DNA of 7,476 bases from an uncultured Oscillospiraceae bacterium. Its GTDB lineage: Bacteria > Bacillota > Clostridia > Oscillospirales > Ruminococcaceae. Positions 1 to 6,528 of the stretch are shown here, in pieces; within the stretch, counting starts at the first letter, position 1; the number at the start of each line of letters is the position of its first letter. The DNA is taken from NCBI GenBank assembly GCA_900547015.1, contig URFD01000079.1, forward strand, positions 1 through 7,476, read 5' to 3'. The translations under genes and the position numbers were made by a program. The notes under the pieces were generated by a model. It was given only the letters and a program-made list of their open reading frames with translations, made no database searches and was not told the origin of the DNA.

Positions 1-32
1 AAATTTTTGTACAGTTTAGTATAATAAATAAC

Positions 33-84
33 AAGGCTGTGAAAACGGCTTTCTGCCTGTTGCCGCAAAGCGAGGGAGGCAGGG
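33..84 (+). other. Two adjacent hairpins in the left-edge intergenic region
   Basis: The first hairpin pairs 33-40 with 45-52 (AAGGCTGT and ACGGCTTT, with two G-U pairs) and is capped by GAAA, a classic stable tetraloop. The second pairs CTGCCT (53-58) with AGGCAG (77-82), and two further U-G pairs at the base share bases 51-52 with the first. A TATAAT at 20-25 lies just upstream, so a transcript starting near 32 would begin with the first hairpin; the matching -35 would fall outside the window. The T-run after the first hairpin is only three bases, so it would be a weak terminator for an upstream gene. I compared it by eye with known riboswitch cores, including the GCAAAGC of the c-di-GMP-I class, and found no convincing match. 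The role is unknown. Confidence 0.3.
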
Positions 85-122
85 AAAATATTCGCATAAA
101 ACAGATGAATCTTGAGCGCGGG

Positions 123-133
123 TGTGCTATAAT
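123..133 (+). promoter_or_regulatory. Extended -10 promoter for the response regulator
   Basis: A perfect TATAAT at 128-133 is preceded by TGTGC, giving the TRTGn extension typical of Gram-positive extended -10 promoters. At 16-18 bases upstream there is no good -35 (ATGAAT at 105-110 for a 17-base spacer), which the extension would compensate for. Transcription should start near 140 and leave a leader of about 125 bases before the regulator start codon. A TTGAGC at 112-117 is too close, with a spacer of only 10. Confidence 0.65.
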
Positions 134-264
134 AAAGATATCCCAAAGGAAGCGAAGATTCAGATGGAATATGAGGTTTTTTTGAGTGCGTCAGATTCCG
201 CTGCTGCTGCGCCGGCACAGAAGAAACCAACCGAAACGAAGCGGCGGGGAAAAGGAGTGAGGGT

Positions 265-957
265 ATGTCTATGGGAAAAATCCTGGTTGCAGATGATGAC
301 CAGAACATTGCGGAGCTGTTGAGACTTTATCTGGAAAAAGAAGGATATACCGTTGTGCTGGCAGCGGATGGAGAGCAGGCAATCGAGCGTTTTAATGCGG
401 AAAATCCGGACATTGTGCTGCTGGACATTATGATGCCGAAGCTGGACGGCTGGCAGGTTTGCCGAGATATCCGCAAAAAATCCAACTGTCCGATTATCAT
501 GATCACAGCGAAGGGCGAGACCTTTGACAAGGTGCTGGGTCTGGAGCTGGGTGCAGATGACTATGTTGTAAAGCCGTTTGAGGCAAAGGAAATCATCGCG
601 CGCATCAAGGCAGTCATGAGAAGAACCGGCAGAGCCTCCTCGGGCAACGACACCAAAGAGGTTTCCTACGACAAGCTGGTGGTCAACATGACCAAGTACG
701 AGCTGAAGGTAGACGGCAAGGTTGTCGATACACCGCCGAAGGAGCTGGAGCTGCTGTATCATCTGGCAAGCAATCCAAACAGAGTGTACACCAGAGACCA
801 GCTGCTCAACGAGGTATGGGGCTTTGAGTACTATGGAGATTCCAGAACGGTGGATGTTCATGTCAAGCGCCTGCGCGAAAAGCTGGAAGGTGTATCCGAC
901 AAGTGGAATCTGAAGACGGTTTGGGGCGTCGGATATAAATTTGAAGTGAAGGAATAG
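265..957 (+). CDS. OmpR/PhoB-family DNA-binding response regulator
   Basis: This is a 230-residue two-component regulator of the usual family length. The N-terminal receiver domain (about 5-118) has the acidic pocket D10/D11, the phospho-acceptor D54 (in LLDIMMPKLDG), the switch threonine T81 and the conserved K103 in the VKPF motif. The C-terminal winged-helix domain (about 132-227) carries the family landmarks PPKELELL, RDQLLNEVWG, RTVDVHVKRLREKL and VWGVGYKF. On phosphorylation by its kinase it should dimerise and bind direct repeats at target promoters. ATG 265 is preferred over ATG 271 because GGAG at 254-257 is 7 bases from the first and 13 from the second. The partner kinase gene follows after 70 bases, but a terminator lies between them. 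The linked kinase and HtrA gene suggest an envelope-stress regulator of CssR type; WalR-like or PhoP-like roles cannot be excluded, so no symbol is given. Confidence 0.95.
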   Translation: MSMGKILVADDDQNIAELLRLYLEKEGYTVVLAADGEQAIERFNAENPDIVLLDIMMPKLDGWQVCRDIRKKSNCPIIMITAKGETFDKVLGLELGADDYVVKPFEAKEIIARIKAVMRRTGRASSGNDTKEVSYDKLVVNMTKYELKVDGKVVDTPPKELELLYHLASNPNRVYTRDQLLNEVWGFEYYGDSRTVDVHVKRLREKLEGVSDKWNLKTVWGVGYKFEVKE

Positions 958-965
958 CCTGTTTC

Positions 966-998
966 AAGCCGCTGTGTATCGCATACAGCGGCTTTTTT
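966..998 (+). terminator. Intrinsic terminator between regulator and kinase genes
   Basis: The 10-base arm AAGCCGCTGT (966-975) pairs perfectly with ACAGCGGCTT (985-994). A T-run covers 993-998. The GC-rich stem followed by Ts is a textbook Rho-independent terminator. It begins only 8 bases after the regulator stop codon. About 29 bases separate its end from the kinase start codon, with no room for a full promoter, so the kinase probably depends on read-through or on a promoter inside the regulator gene. Confidence 0.85.
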
Positions 999-1027
999 GT
1001 GCCAAAAAATTGAGGAGGATTGAGGAT

Positions 1028-2503
1028 ATGCAGCGCAGTTTGTTTCGGAAATATTTTTCGGTTTGCTGCTCCATCGTGCTGGCGAGCATCGCCGTGCTGG
1101 GAACGCTGTTCATGGTGTTTGCGGCGCAGTATTTTAAAGAGGACAAATTCGGAGGGCTGGAAAAGAATGCCGAGTATGCGGCAGAGCTGATTCAGGACCA
1201 CATCGTTTCGGTGGACGGGCTGTATCAAATCGTGGACTACAAGTCCTCGCTGACCAACTCCTGGGTGCCGATGTCCAAGGCGATGAATGCAGACATCTAT
1301 CTTGCCAACCTGTCGGGTGAAGTTTTGCTGTGTACCCACCGGACAAATTGCAGCCACAAGGTTTACGGTATTCCGTCGGAGATTATCGACAAGGTCATTG
1401 AGGACGAGGCCTTCAGCGAAGTGGGCAAGATGGGAGAAATCTACAAAAGCTCCTACTATACGGTGGGGGTTCCGCTGAGACTGACCGACGGCAGGATTGC
1501 CGGCGTGGTCTTTGCTTCGAGCACCGCACAGGGTCTGACCGACTTTATGGGAGAAATCCTGAAGATGTTCCTGCTCAGTGCGCTGGTGATGATGGTTGTG
1601 ACCTTTGTTCTGGTTTATTTTGTCAGCAACAATCTGGTTCGCCCGCTACAGGAGATGCTCAAGGCGACCGAAGCCTTTGCCAAGGGCGACTTTACCGTGC
1701 GGGTTCCGGTGGATGAGCGGGACGAAATCGGGCGGTTGTCGATGGCGTTCAACAACATGGCGGCCAGCCTTGCCCAGCAGGAGACGGTGCGCCGCTCCTT
1801 TATCGCCAATGTTTCCCACGAGCTGAAAACGCCGATGACCAGCATCGCGGGATTTGTGGACGGAATCTTGGACGGCACCATTCCGCCCGAGAAGGAACGG
1901 CACTATCTGACCATCGTTTCGGATGAGGTCAAGCGGCTGTCCCGTCTGGTGCGCTCGATGCTCAATATTGCCAAGATTGAGGCCGGCGAGATGACCCTCA
2001 AGCCGACCGTATTCGATATTAACGAGGTTGTGCTTTCGAGCATCTTTACCTTTGAACAGACCATCGAGACCAAGCAGCTTGATATCCGAGGGCTGGATGC
2101 GGGCAAAATCATGGTAGAGGCGGATGAGGATTTAATCCATCAGGTGGTGTACAATCTGTTGGAGAACGCAGTGAAGTTTGTCAATGTGGGCGGCTATGTC
2201 GAGGTCAGCTATACGGTGGACCCGAAGCGCACCTATATCAACATCAAGAACTCCGGAGAGGGAATCCCAAAGGATGAGATTTCCAAGGTGTTTGACCGCT
2301 TCTACAAGACCGACCGCTCGCGGAGCATCGACAAGACCGGCGTTGGTCTGGGACTGCATATCGTGCGCTCCATCGTGAACCTGCATCAGGGCGAGGTCAT
2401 CGTTCGCAGCGTAGAGGGCGAGTTCTGTGAATTCAGCTTTTCTGTTGCGACAGCCCCCAAGGCGGCAAAGCAGCTTAGAGCGACCGAGGTCAGAGAAATC
2501 TAG
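1028..2503 (+). CDS. Membrane sensor histidine kinase with HAMP domain
   Basis: This 491-residue kinase is the likely partner of the upstream regulator. Membrane segments at about 12-34 and 178-199 flank a sensor domain of about 140 residues outside the cell. HAMP follows (about 200-252). The HisKA domain has H264 in SHELKTPM as autophosphorylation site. The ATPase domain has the N box NLLENAVKF (376-384), a G1 box NSGEGI (408-413), the F box FDRFYK (422-427) and the G2 box GVGLGLHIV (438-446). In G1 the usual first Asp is Asn408. The sensor domain contains C102, H104, C108 and H110 in a tight cluster. ATG 1028 is chosen because GAGGAGG (1012-1018) is 9 bases upstream; an in-frame GTG at 974 falls inside the terminator stem and has no binding site. 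The architecture resembles the CssS, PhoR and WalK type kinases; the signal is unknown. Confidence 0.94.
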   Translation: MQRSLFRKYFSVCCSIVLASIAVLGTLFMVFAAQYFKEDKFGGLEKNAEYAAELIQDHIVSVDGLYQIVDYKSSLTNSWVPMSKAMNADIYLANLSGEVLLCTHRTNCSHKVYGIPSEIIDKVIEDEAFSEVGKMGEIYKSSYYTVGVPLRLTDGRIAGVVFASSTAQGLTDFMGEILKMFLLSALVMMVVTFVLVYFVSNNLVRPLQEMLKATEAFAKGDFTVRVPVDERDEIGRLSMAFNNMAASLAQQETVRRSFIANVSHELKTPMTSIAGFVDGILDGTIPPEKERHYLTIVSDEVKRLSRLVRSMLNIAKIEAGEMTLKPTVFDINEVVLSSIFTFEQTIETKQLDIRGLDAGKIMVEADEDLIHQVVYNLLENAVKFVNVGGYVEVSYTVDPKRTYINIKNSGEGIPKDEISKVFDRFYKTDRSRSIDKTGVGLGLHIVRSIVNLHQGEVIVRSVEGEFCEFSFSVATAPKAAKQLRATEVREI

Positions 2504-2569
2504 GATTGATGCGGAAAATAAGGATGTGAAAAAGGTCGAAAAAAATTCATTATATCAGTAGAAAAAAGT

Positions 2570-2605
2570 ATGAAACAGTTTAAGACTTGTTTCATTTATC
2601 TTCAT
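2570..2605 (+). promoter_or_regulatory. Operator-like repeats upstream of the HtrA gene
   Basis: ATGAAACA (2570-2577) and TGTTTCAT (2588-2595) form a perfect 8-base inverted repeat with a 10-base centre. The right arm also starts a direct repeat: TTTCAT at 2590-2595 and CTTCAT at 2600-2605, exactly 10 bases apart, about one helical turn, as OmpR-family regulators prefer. The repeats end 10 bases before the TATAAT box and cover the -35 position. I infer a binding site for the linked regulator; no consensus for this regulator is known to me. Confidence 0.45.
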
Positions 2606-2615
2606 AATTGGAAAC

Positions 2616-2621
2616 TATAAT
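2616..2621 (+). promoter_or_regulatory. Candidate HtrA promoter -10 box
   Basis: This is a perfect TATAAT in an A/T-rich stretch. The -35 window at a 17-base spacer reads CATTTA (2593-2598), a poor match, and there is no TG extension. That is what one expects of a promoter needing an activator bound at -35, where the repeats lie. Transcription would start near 2628, leaving a leader of about 66 bases. No terminator is seen after the kinase stop, so read-through from the kinase gene is also possible. Confidence 0.5.
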
Positions 2622-2693
2622 AGAAACCGTAATAAAAATTCGGACGACGACAATCGGTCTGAGGTGAATATAAGCGTATAAGGAGGCTTTTAT

Positions 2694-4433
2694 ATGGATG
2701 AAAAGAAATATACCGGCGGTTTTGAAAACCCGGAAGAGGGACAGGAAAACCAGCAGGCAGGACAGAATCCGAATGCAGCCGAACATCAGGAAACATCGGG
2801 CAGCGGCTGGGTGTTCTCCAATAAAAATGCAGAAAATCAGCAGCAGGAGGAACCGCAAAACGAGGCGTTCTTCCATCGCGAAGCCAATGCCGGCGAGGGC
2901 GCAGGCCAGACCGGCCAGCCAAATGAAGAGGGCTGGTACCGCTCCGGACCGCAGCAGCAGAATACCACATCGGGTCAAGCACAGAATACAGGCTACAACA
3001 GCCGCTACAGCTACGACCCAAACCAGAACCAGCAGAGCGCACCGCAGGGCAACCCATACGCTGCTTATCAGCAGGCAGGCGACCCAAAGGCAAGCGAAAG
3101 CTACAAATGGAATTATGAGGATTATCAGAAGGGCCAGCCAAAGCAGCCCGCTAAAAATAAAAAGGGAAAGAACAAGGGACTGCGTGTTTTTACCATCATC
3201 ATGTGTGCAATCCTGTGCGCAGGCGTCGTAAGTCTGGCAGGCTACGGAGTGTATGCACTGGTCAACGGACAGGAGCCGACCCAGCAGGAGACAACCGAAG
3301 AACAGCCGGAAGGCTCTTCCTCCAATACACAGAACAGCAGCAGTACCCAGCTGACCCTCAACGATAAGCCAAACTCCAATGGCGCTTCCTCGGAGTCGCT
3401 GAATCTTTCGGAGGGCGAGCTGACCATCACCCAGAGAGCAGAAAAGGTTCAGCCGTCGGTCGTCGGAATCGTGACCTATATCCAGAGCAACCAGAGCATT
3501 TTTGGCGGTGAGCAGGGACAGGGCTCGGGCATCATCCTGAGCAGCGACGGCTATATCGTCACCAACGCTCATGTAATCAGCGGCGCTTCCAGCGTCAAGG
3601 TCGTTCTGAACGACAGCAGTGAATACAATGCAACCATCGTGGGCTCGGACGAAAAAACCGATTTGGCTGTTTTGAAAATCGAGGCTGACAACCTGACACC
3701 GGCAGAGTTCGGTAATTCCGACCAGCTGCAAATCGGCGAACAGGTCATCGCCATCGGCAATCCGGGTGGACTGGAGCTGGCAGGCAGCGTGACCGTCGGC
3801 TATGTTTCCGCTCTGAACCGTCCAATCTCCACCAGCACCGGCAACACCATGGACTGCATCCAGACCGATGCTGCCATCAACCCCGGCAACTCCGGCGGTG
3901 CGCTGGTCAACACCTACGGACAGGTCATCGGCATCAACTCCCAGAAAATCGCAGCAACCGAATTTGAAGGAATCGGCTTTGCCATCTCCATCAACGAGGC
4001 ACAGCCAATCATCAACGACCTGATCGAGCACGGCTATGTGACCGGACGGGTTAAAATCGGCATTACCATGCAGATCATCGACCAGATGAGCGCACAGATG
4101 TACGGCTATCAGCCGGGTGTCGGCGTCGTTTCGGTCGAGGCAAATTCTCCGGCAGCCAAGGCAGGCTTAGTTCCCGGCGATATCATCACTGAAATTGACG
4201 GCGAGAGCGTCCTGTCCAGCGAGAAACTCAATCAGATTTTGGAGAAACATAAACCAGGCGATGAAATTACTCTGACCGTATTCCGTCAGCGCTCTCAAAG
4301 CTACGGAAAGGACCAGGAGCTGACCATGAAGCTGGAGCTGGGCGAGGCCGGCGCACCGACCGATACCTCCTCCTCCACACAGCAGCAGACTCCTTCCACC
4401 AATAACGGCTCCAATCGGAAAAACAACAACTAA
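2694..4433 (+). CDS. htrA: HtrA/DegP-type membrane-anchored serine protease with PDZ domain
   Basis: This 579-residue S1C-family protease should degrade or refold misfolded proteins outside the membrane. Residues 1-163 form a predicted cytoplasmic tail rich in Q, N, G, P and E with scattered Tyr/Trp, ending in a basic KNKKGKNKG patch. One membrane segment lies at about 165-190. A Ser/Gln/Thr-rich linker (about 191-240) leads to the trypsin-like domain (about 245-445), whose triad is H293 in TNAHVI, D323 in KTDLAVL and S400 in GNSGGAL. A single PDZ domain (about 453-549) includes GVGVVSVEANSPAAKAGL. A low-complexity S/T/Q/N tail ends the protein, with no LPxTG sorting signal. The tail makes it longer than Bacillus HtrA. 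AGGAGG at 2681-2686 is 7 bases before the ATG. It sits directly after the two-component genes, as expected for a stress-induced target. All catalytic residues are intact. Confidence 0.95.
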   Translation: MDEKKYTGGFENPEEGQENQQAGQNPNAAEHQETSGSGWVFSNKNAENQQQEEPQNEAFFHREANAGEGAGQTGQPNEEGWYRSGPQQQNTTSGQAQNTGYNSRYSYDPNQNQQSAPQGNPYAAYQQAGDPKASESYKWNYEDYQKGQPKQPAKNKKGKNKGLRVFTIIMCAILCAGVVSLAGYGVYALVNGQEPTQQETTEEQPEGSSSNTQNSSSTQLTLNDKPNSNGASSESLNLSEGELTITQRAEKVQPSVVGIVTYIQSNQSIFGGEQGQGSGIILSSDGYIVTNAHVISGASSVKVVLNDSSEYNATIVGSDEKTDLAVLKIEADNLTPAEFGNSDQLQIGEQVIAIGNPGGLELAGSVTVGYVSALNRPISTSTGNTMDCIQTDAAINPGNSGGALVNTYGQVIGINSQKIAATEFEGIGFAISINEAQPIINDLIEHGYVTGRVKIGITMQIIDQMSAQMYGYQPGVGVVSVEANSPAAKAGLVPGDIITEIDGESVLSSEKLNQILEKHKPGDEITLTVFRQRSQSYGKDQELTMKLELGEAGAPTDTSSSTQQQTPSTNNGSNRKNNN

Positions 4434-4445
4434 ACCGACCGGAAG

Positions 4446-4468
4446 GCTGTCGGAGAATCTCCGGCAGC
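4446..4468 (+). other. Hairpin in the 3' untranslated region of the HtrA gene
   Basis: Bases 4446-4455 (GCTGTCGGAG) pair with 4459-4468 (CTCCGGCAGC) along 10 pairs, one of them U-G, around a three-base AAT loop. It starts 12 bases after the stop codon. No T-run follows, so it is not a terminator by itself. It may stabilise the 3' end or act together with the next hairpin. Confidence 0.5.
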
Positions 4469-4475
4469 TGCAAAA

Positions 4476-4521
4476 GGACACCTGACCTCTCTGGAAAGGG
4501 ACGGCTCGGGTGTCCCTTTTT
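4476..4521 (+). terminator. Intrinsic terminator after the HtrA gene
   Basis: GGACACC (4476-4482) pairs with GGTGTCC (4509-4515), and TTTTT (4517-4521) follows after one unpaired C. An A-run (4472-4475) before the stem can partly pair with the Ts, which would make it bidirectional. The loop is long, about 26 bases, and may hold further pairing. It separates the stress unit from pyruvate kinase. Confidence 0.7.
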
Positions 4522-4532
4522 GCTCTGGAGTT

Positions 4533-4547
4533 GTCAAAAATTTGACG
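4533..4547 (+). promoter_or_regulatory. Small palindrome overlapping a TTGACG -35-like box
   Basis: GTCAAA (4533-4538) and TTTGAC (4541-4546) form a perfect inverted repeat with a 2-base centre. TTGACG at 4542-4547 resembles a -35, and TACAAT at 4567-4572 resembles a -10, but the 19-base spacer is longer than ideal. It may be a secondary pyruvate kinase promoter with an overlapping operator. The support is weak. Confidence 0.25.
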
Positions 4548-4606
4548 CTCTGCGGGACAAAATCTGTACAATCTTGGGAAATGTTGGAGTAAAGGCCGGA
4601 AAATGA

Positions 4607-4635
4607 TTGCTTTTCGCCAGCGTGTAAGCTATAGT
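4607..4635 (+). promoter_or_regulatory. Promoter for pyruvate kinase
   Basis: TTGCTT (4607-4612) and TATAGT (4630-4635) are separated by the optimal 17 bases, each close to the sigma-A consensus. Transcription should start near 4642, giving a leader of about 74 bases. This is the best promoter pair in the 4522-4715 gap. Confidence 0.65.
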
Positions 4636-4715
4636 TTAAGAGTATAAAAATAGAGTTTTCCCTGTGTAACAAAAAAATAGGACGATCTGATGTATGCAAA
4701 AGGAGCGTGCGCAGT

Positions 4716-6470
4716 ATGAGAAAAACCAAGATTATCTGCACTTTGGGACCAGCCAGCGAGTCTGAGAGTGTTTTGAGAGAGATGATTGAGGCAGGAATGG
4801 ACGTTGCCCGATTCAACTTTTCTCATGGTTCCCATGAAGAACACCTGAAAAAACTGAACACCATCAAGAAGCTCAGAAAAGAAATGAATGTTCCGCTGGC
4901 AACCCTGCTGGACACCAAGGGTCCGGAAATCCGTCTGGGCAAGCTCAAGGACGGCAAAGCAATGTTGGAGGACGGAGATACCTTTGTGCTGACCACAGAG
5001 GAGATTCTGGGCGACCGCACCAGAGCCTCGATTACCTTCCAAGACCTGCCGAGAGATGTGAAGGAAGGGGACACCATCCTGATTGACGACGGCTTGATCG
5101 AGCTGCGCGTCTGCAAGACAACCCCGACCGAAATCACCTGCACCGTCATCAACGGCGGCAAGATTTCGGACAAGAAGGGCATCAACGTCCCGAATGTTGA
5201 CCTGTCCATGCCATACCTGAGCGATGTGGACCGCAGCGATATTGAGTTTGGTATCGAGGAGGGCTTCGATTTTATTGCGGCTTCCTTTACCCGCTGCGCA
5301 CAGGACATTTTGCAGATCCGCAACATCCTGGAGCAGAAGGGCTGCAACACCATCAAAATCATCGCGAAGATTGAAAACTCGCAGGGCGTCAATAATCTGG
5401 ATGAAATCCTGCGCGTGTCCGACGGCATTATGATTGCGCGCGGAGACATGGGTGTTGAGATTCCGCTGGAGGATGTACCGGTCATCCAGAAGATGATTAT
5501 TCAGAGAGTCTACAACAGCGGTAAATATGTCATCACAGCAACCCAGATGCTGGACAGCATGATGAACCACCCACGCCCGACCAGAGCAGAGGCGACCGAC
5601 GTTGCCAACGCAATCTATGACGGCACCAGCGTTATCATGCTTTCCGGAGAGACCGCTGCCGGAAAATATCCGGTTGAGTCGGTTCGCACCATGGCGAAGA
5701 TTGCCGAGAGAACCGAGGAGGATATTAACTATCACCGTCGATTCCGCGAGCACGACAGCGACCAGAATCGCGATGTCACCAATGCGATTTCTCATGCGAC
5801 CTGTTCTGCTGCCTATGATTTGGAGGCAAGCGCAATCATCACCGTAACCCAGTCCGGACGCACCGCAAGAATGATCAGCAAATATCGTCCGGAGATGCCG
5901 ATTATCGGCTGTACCACCGAGGAGGCAACCTACCGCCATCTCTCGATTTCCTGGGGTGTTGTTCCAATCCTGTGCGAGGAACAGCAGAACGAGGAAAATC
6001 TGTTTAAACACGCAATGTCCCGTTCCAAGGAATGTCATCTGGTCAAGGACGGCGACCTGGTCGTTCTGACTGCCGGCGTGCCGCTGGGCGTACCGGGAAC
6101 CACCAACCTGCTCAAGGTTCAGACGGTGGGAGATGTCATCCTCAACGGAACCGGCGTTGGAGACGGAAGCGCACAGGCGGAGGTTTATGTTGCCAAGAGT
6201 GAGCGCGATGCACTGGACAATTTCCGCGAGGGAAATATTCTGGTCATTGACAGCACAACCAATGCGCTGCTGGAGGTCATGAAAAAAGCTGCCGGCGTCA
6301 TCACAGCACAGCCGGGAGAAAATTCTCATGCGGCAATCGTGGGTTTGACCCTGGATATTCCGGTTATCGTGGGTGCAGAGAACTGCACACAGGTTATCCG
6401 CAACGGCACAACCGTGCTGATGGATGCAGGCAAGGGCATCGTGTGCAGCATGAACAGCCAGCTGGCCTAG
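4716..6470 (+). CDS. pyk: Pyruvate kinase with extra C-terminal PEP-utiliser-like domain
   Basis: This 584-residue enzyme converts phosphoenolpyruvate and ADP to pyruvate and ATP in the cytoplasm, the last step of glycolysis. The N-terminal landmarks are R32, N34 and S36 in ARFNFSHG, and D66 in DTKGPEIR. The signature KIIAKIEN holds catalytic K218 and metal ligand E220. ARGDMGVE holds metal ligand D244, and TATQMLDSM holds T276. The B domain spans about 70-170 and the allosteric C domain about 345-475. Residues about 485-584 form the extra domain known from Bacillus-type enzymes, homologous to the swivelling phosphohistidine domain of PEP-utilising enzymes, with H538 in GENSHAAIVG. ATG 4716 is preferred over in-frame GTG 4707 because AGGAG at 4701-4705 is 10 bases from the ATG but only one base from the GTG. 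The sequence appears intact, and the length matches the roughly 585-residue Bacillus form. Confidence 0.97.
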   Translation: MRKTKIICTLGPASESESVLREMIEAGMDVARFNFSHGSHEEHLKKLNTIKKLRKEMNVPLATLLDTKGPEIRLGKLKDGKAMLEDGDTFVLTTEEILGDRTRASITFQDLPRDVKEGDTILIDDGLIELRVCKTTPTEITCTVINGGKISDKKGINVPNVDLSMPYLSDVDRSDIEFGIEEGFDFIAASFTRCAQDILQIRNILEQKGCNTIKIIAKIENSQGVNNLDEILRVSDGIMIARGDMGVEIPLEDVPVIQKMIIQRVYNSGKYVITATQMLDSMMNHPRPTRAEATDVANAIYDGTSVIMLSGETAAGKYPVESVRTMAKIAERTEEDINYHRRFREHDSDQNRDVTNAISHATCSAAYDLEASAIITVTQSGRTARMISKYRPEMPIIGCTTEEATYRHLSISWGVVPILCEEQQNEENLFKHAMSRSKECHLVKDGDLVVLTAGVPLGVPGTTNLLKVQTVGDVILNGTGVGDGSAQAEVYVAKSERDALDNFREGNILVIDSTTNALLEVMKKAAGVITAQPGENSHAAIVGLTLDIPVIVGAENCTQVIRNGTTVLMDAGKGIVCSMNSQLA

Positions 6471-6528
6471 GAGCCGGGAGGCACTGTCAAAGACCCCGAA
6501 CAGCGCAAAACACGGAAAGGAGCCTGTT

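Noticed and set aside
53..82. A c-di-GMP-I riboswitch suggested by GCAAAGC near a GAAA-capped hairpin
   Set aside because: The order and spacing of conserved elements do not fit. There is no GGCAAACC-like segment before the hairpin, the GCAAAGC is too far from it, and the second tetraloop-receptor arm is missing.
164..322. A 52-codon frame starting at ATG 164 (Ala/Lys/Arg-rich) that overlaps the regulator start in another frame
   Set aside because: An AAAGGA lies about 13 bases upstream, so a leader peptide is possible. The spacing is long, no family was recognised, and a 58-base overlap into the regulator is more easily explained by chance.
974..1027. An 18-codon N-terminal extension of the kinase from GTG 974
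   Set aside because: The GTG lies in the terminator stem with no binding site, whereas ATG 1028 has GAGGAGG at good spacing and gives a normal short N-terminus before the first membrane segment.
2592..4031. A 479-codon open frame on the minus strand opposite the HtrA gene
   Set aside because: It is antisense to a protease with an intact catalytic triad. Its Leu/Val/Cys-rich translation is what reversed Q/S-rich codons give, so it is unlikely to be real.
4344..4430. A sortase sorting signal at the HtrA C-terminus, which would link it to the sortase
   Set aside because: The tail is Ser/Thr/Gln/Asn-rich with no LPxTG or NPxTN motif, no hydrophobic segment and no positively charged end of the usual form.
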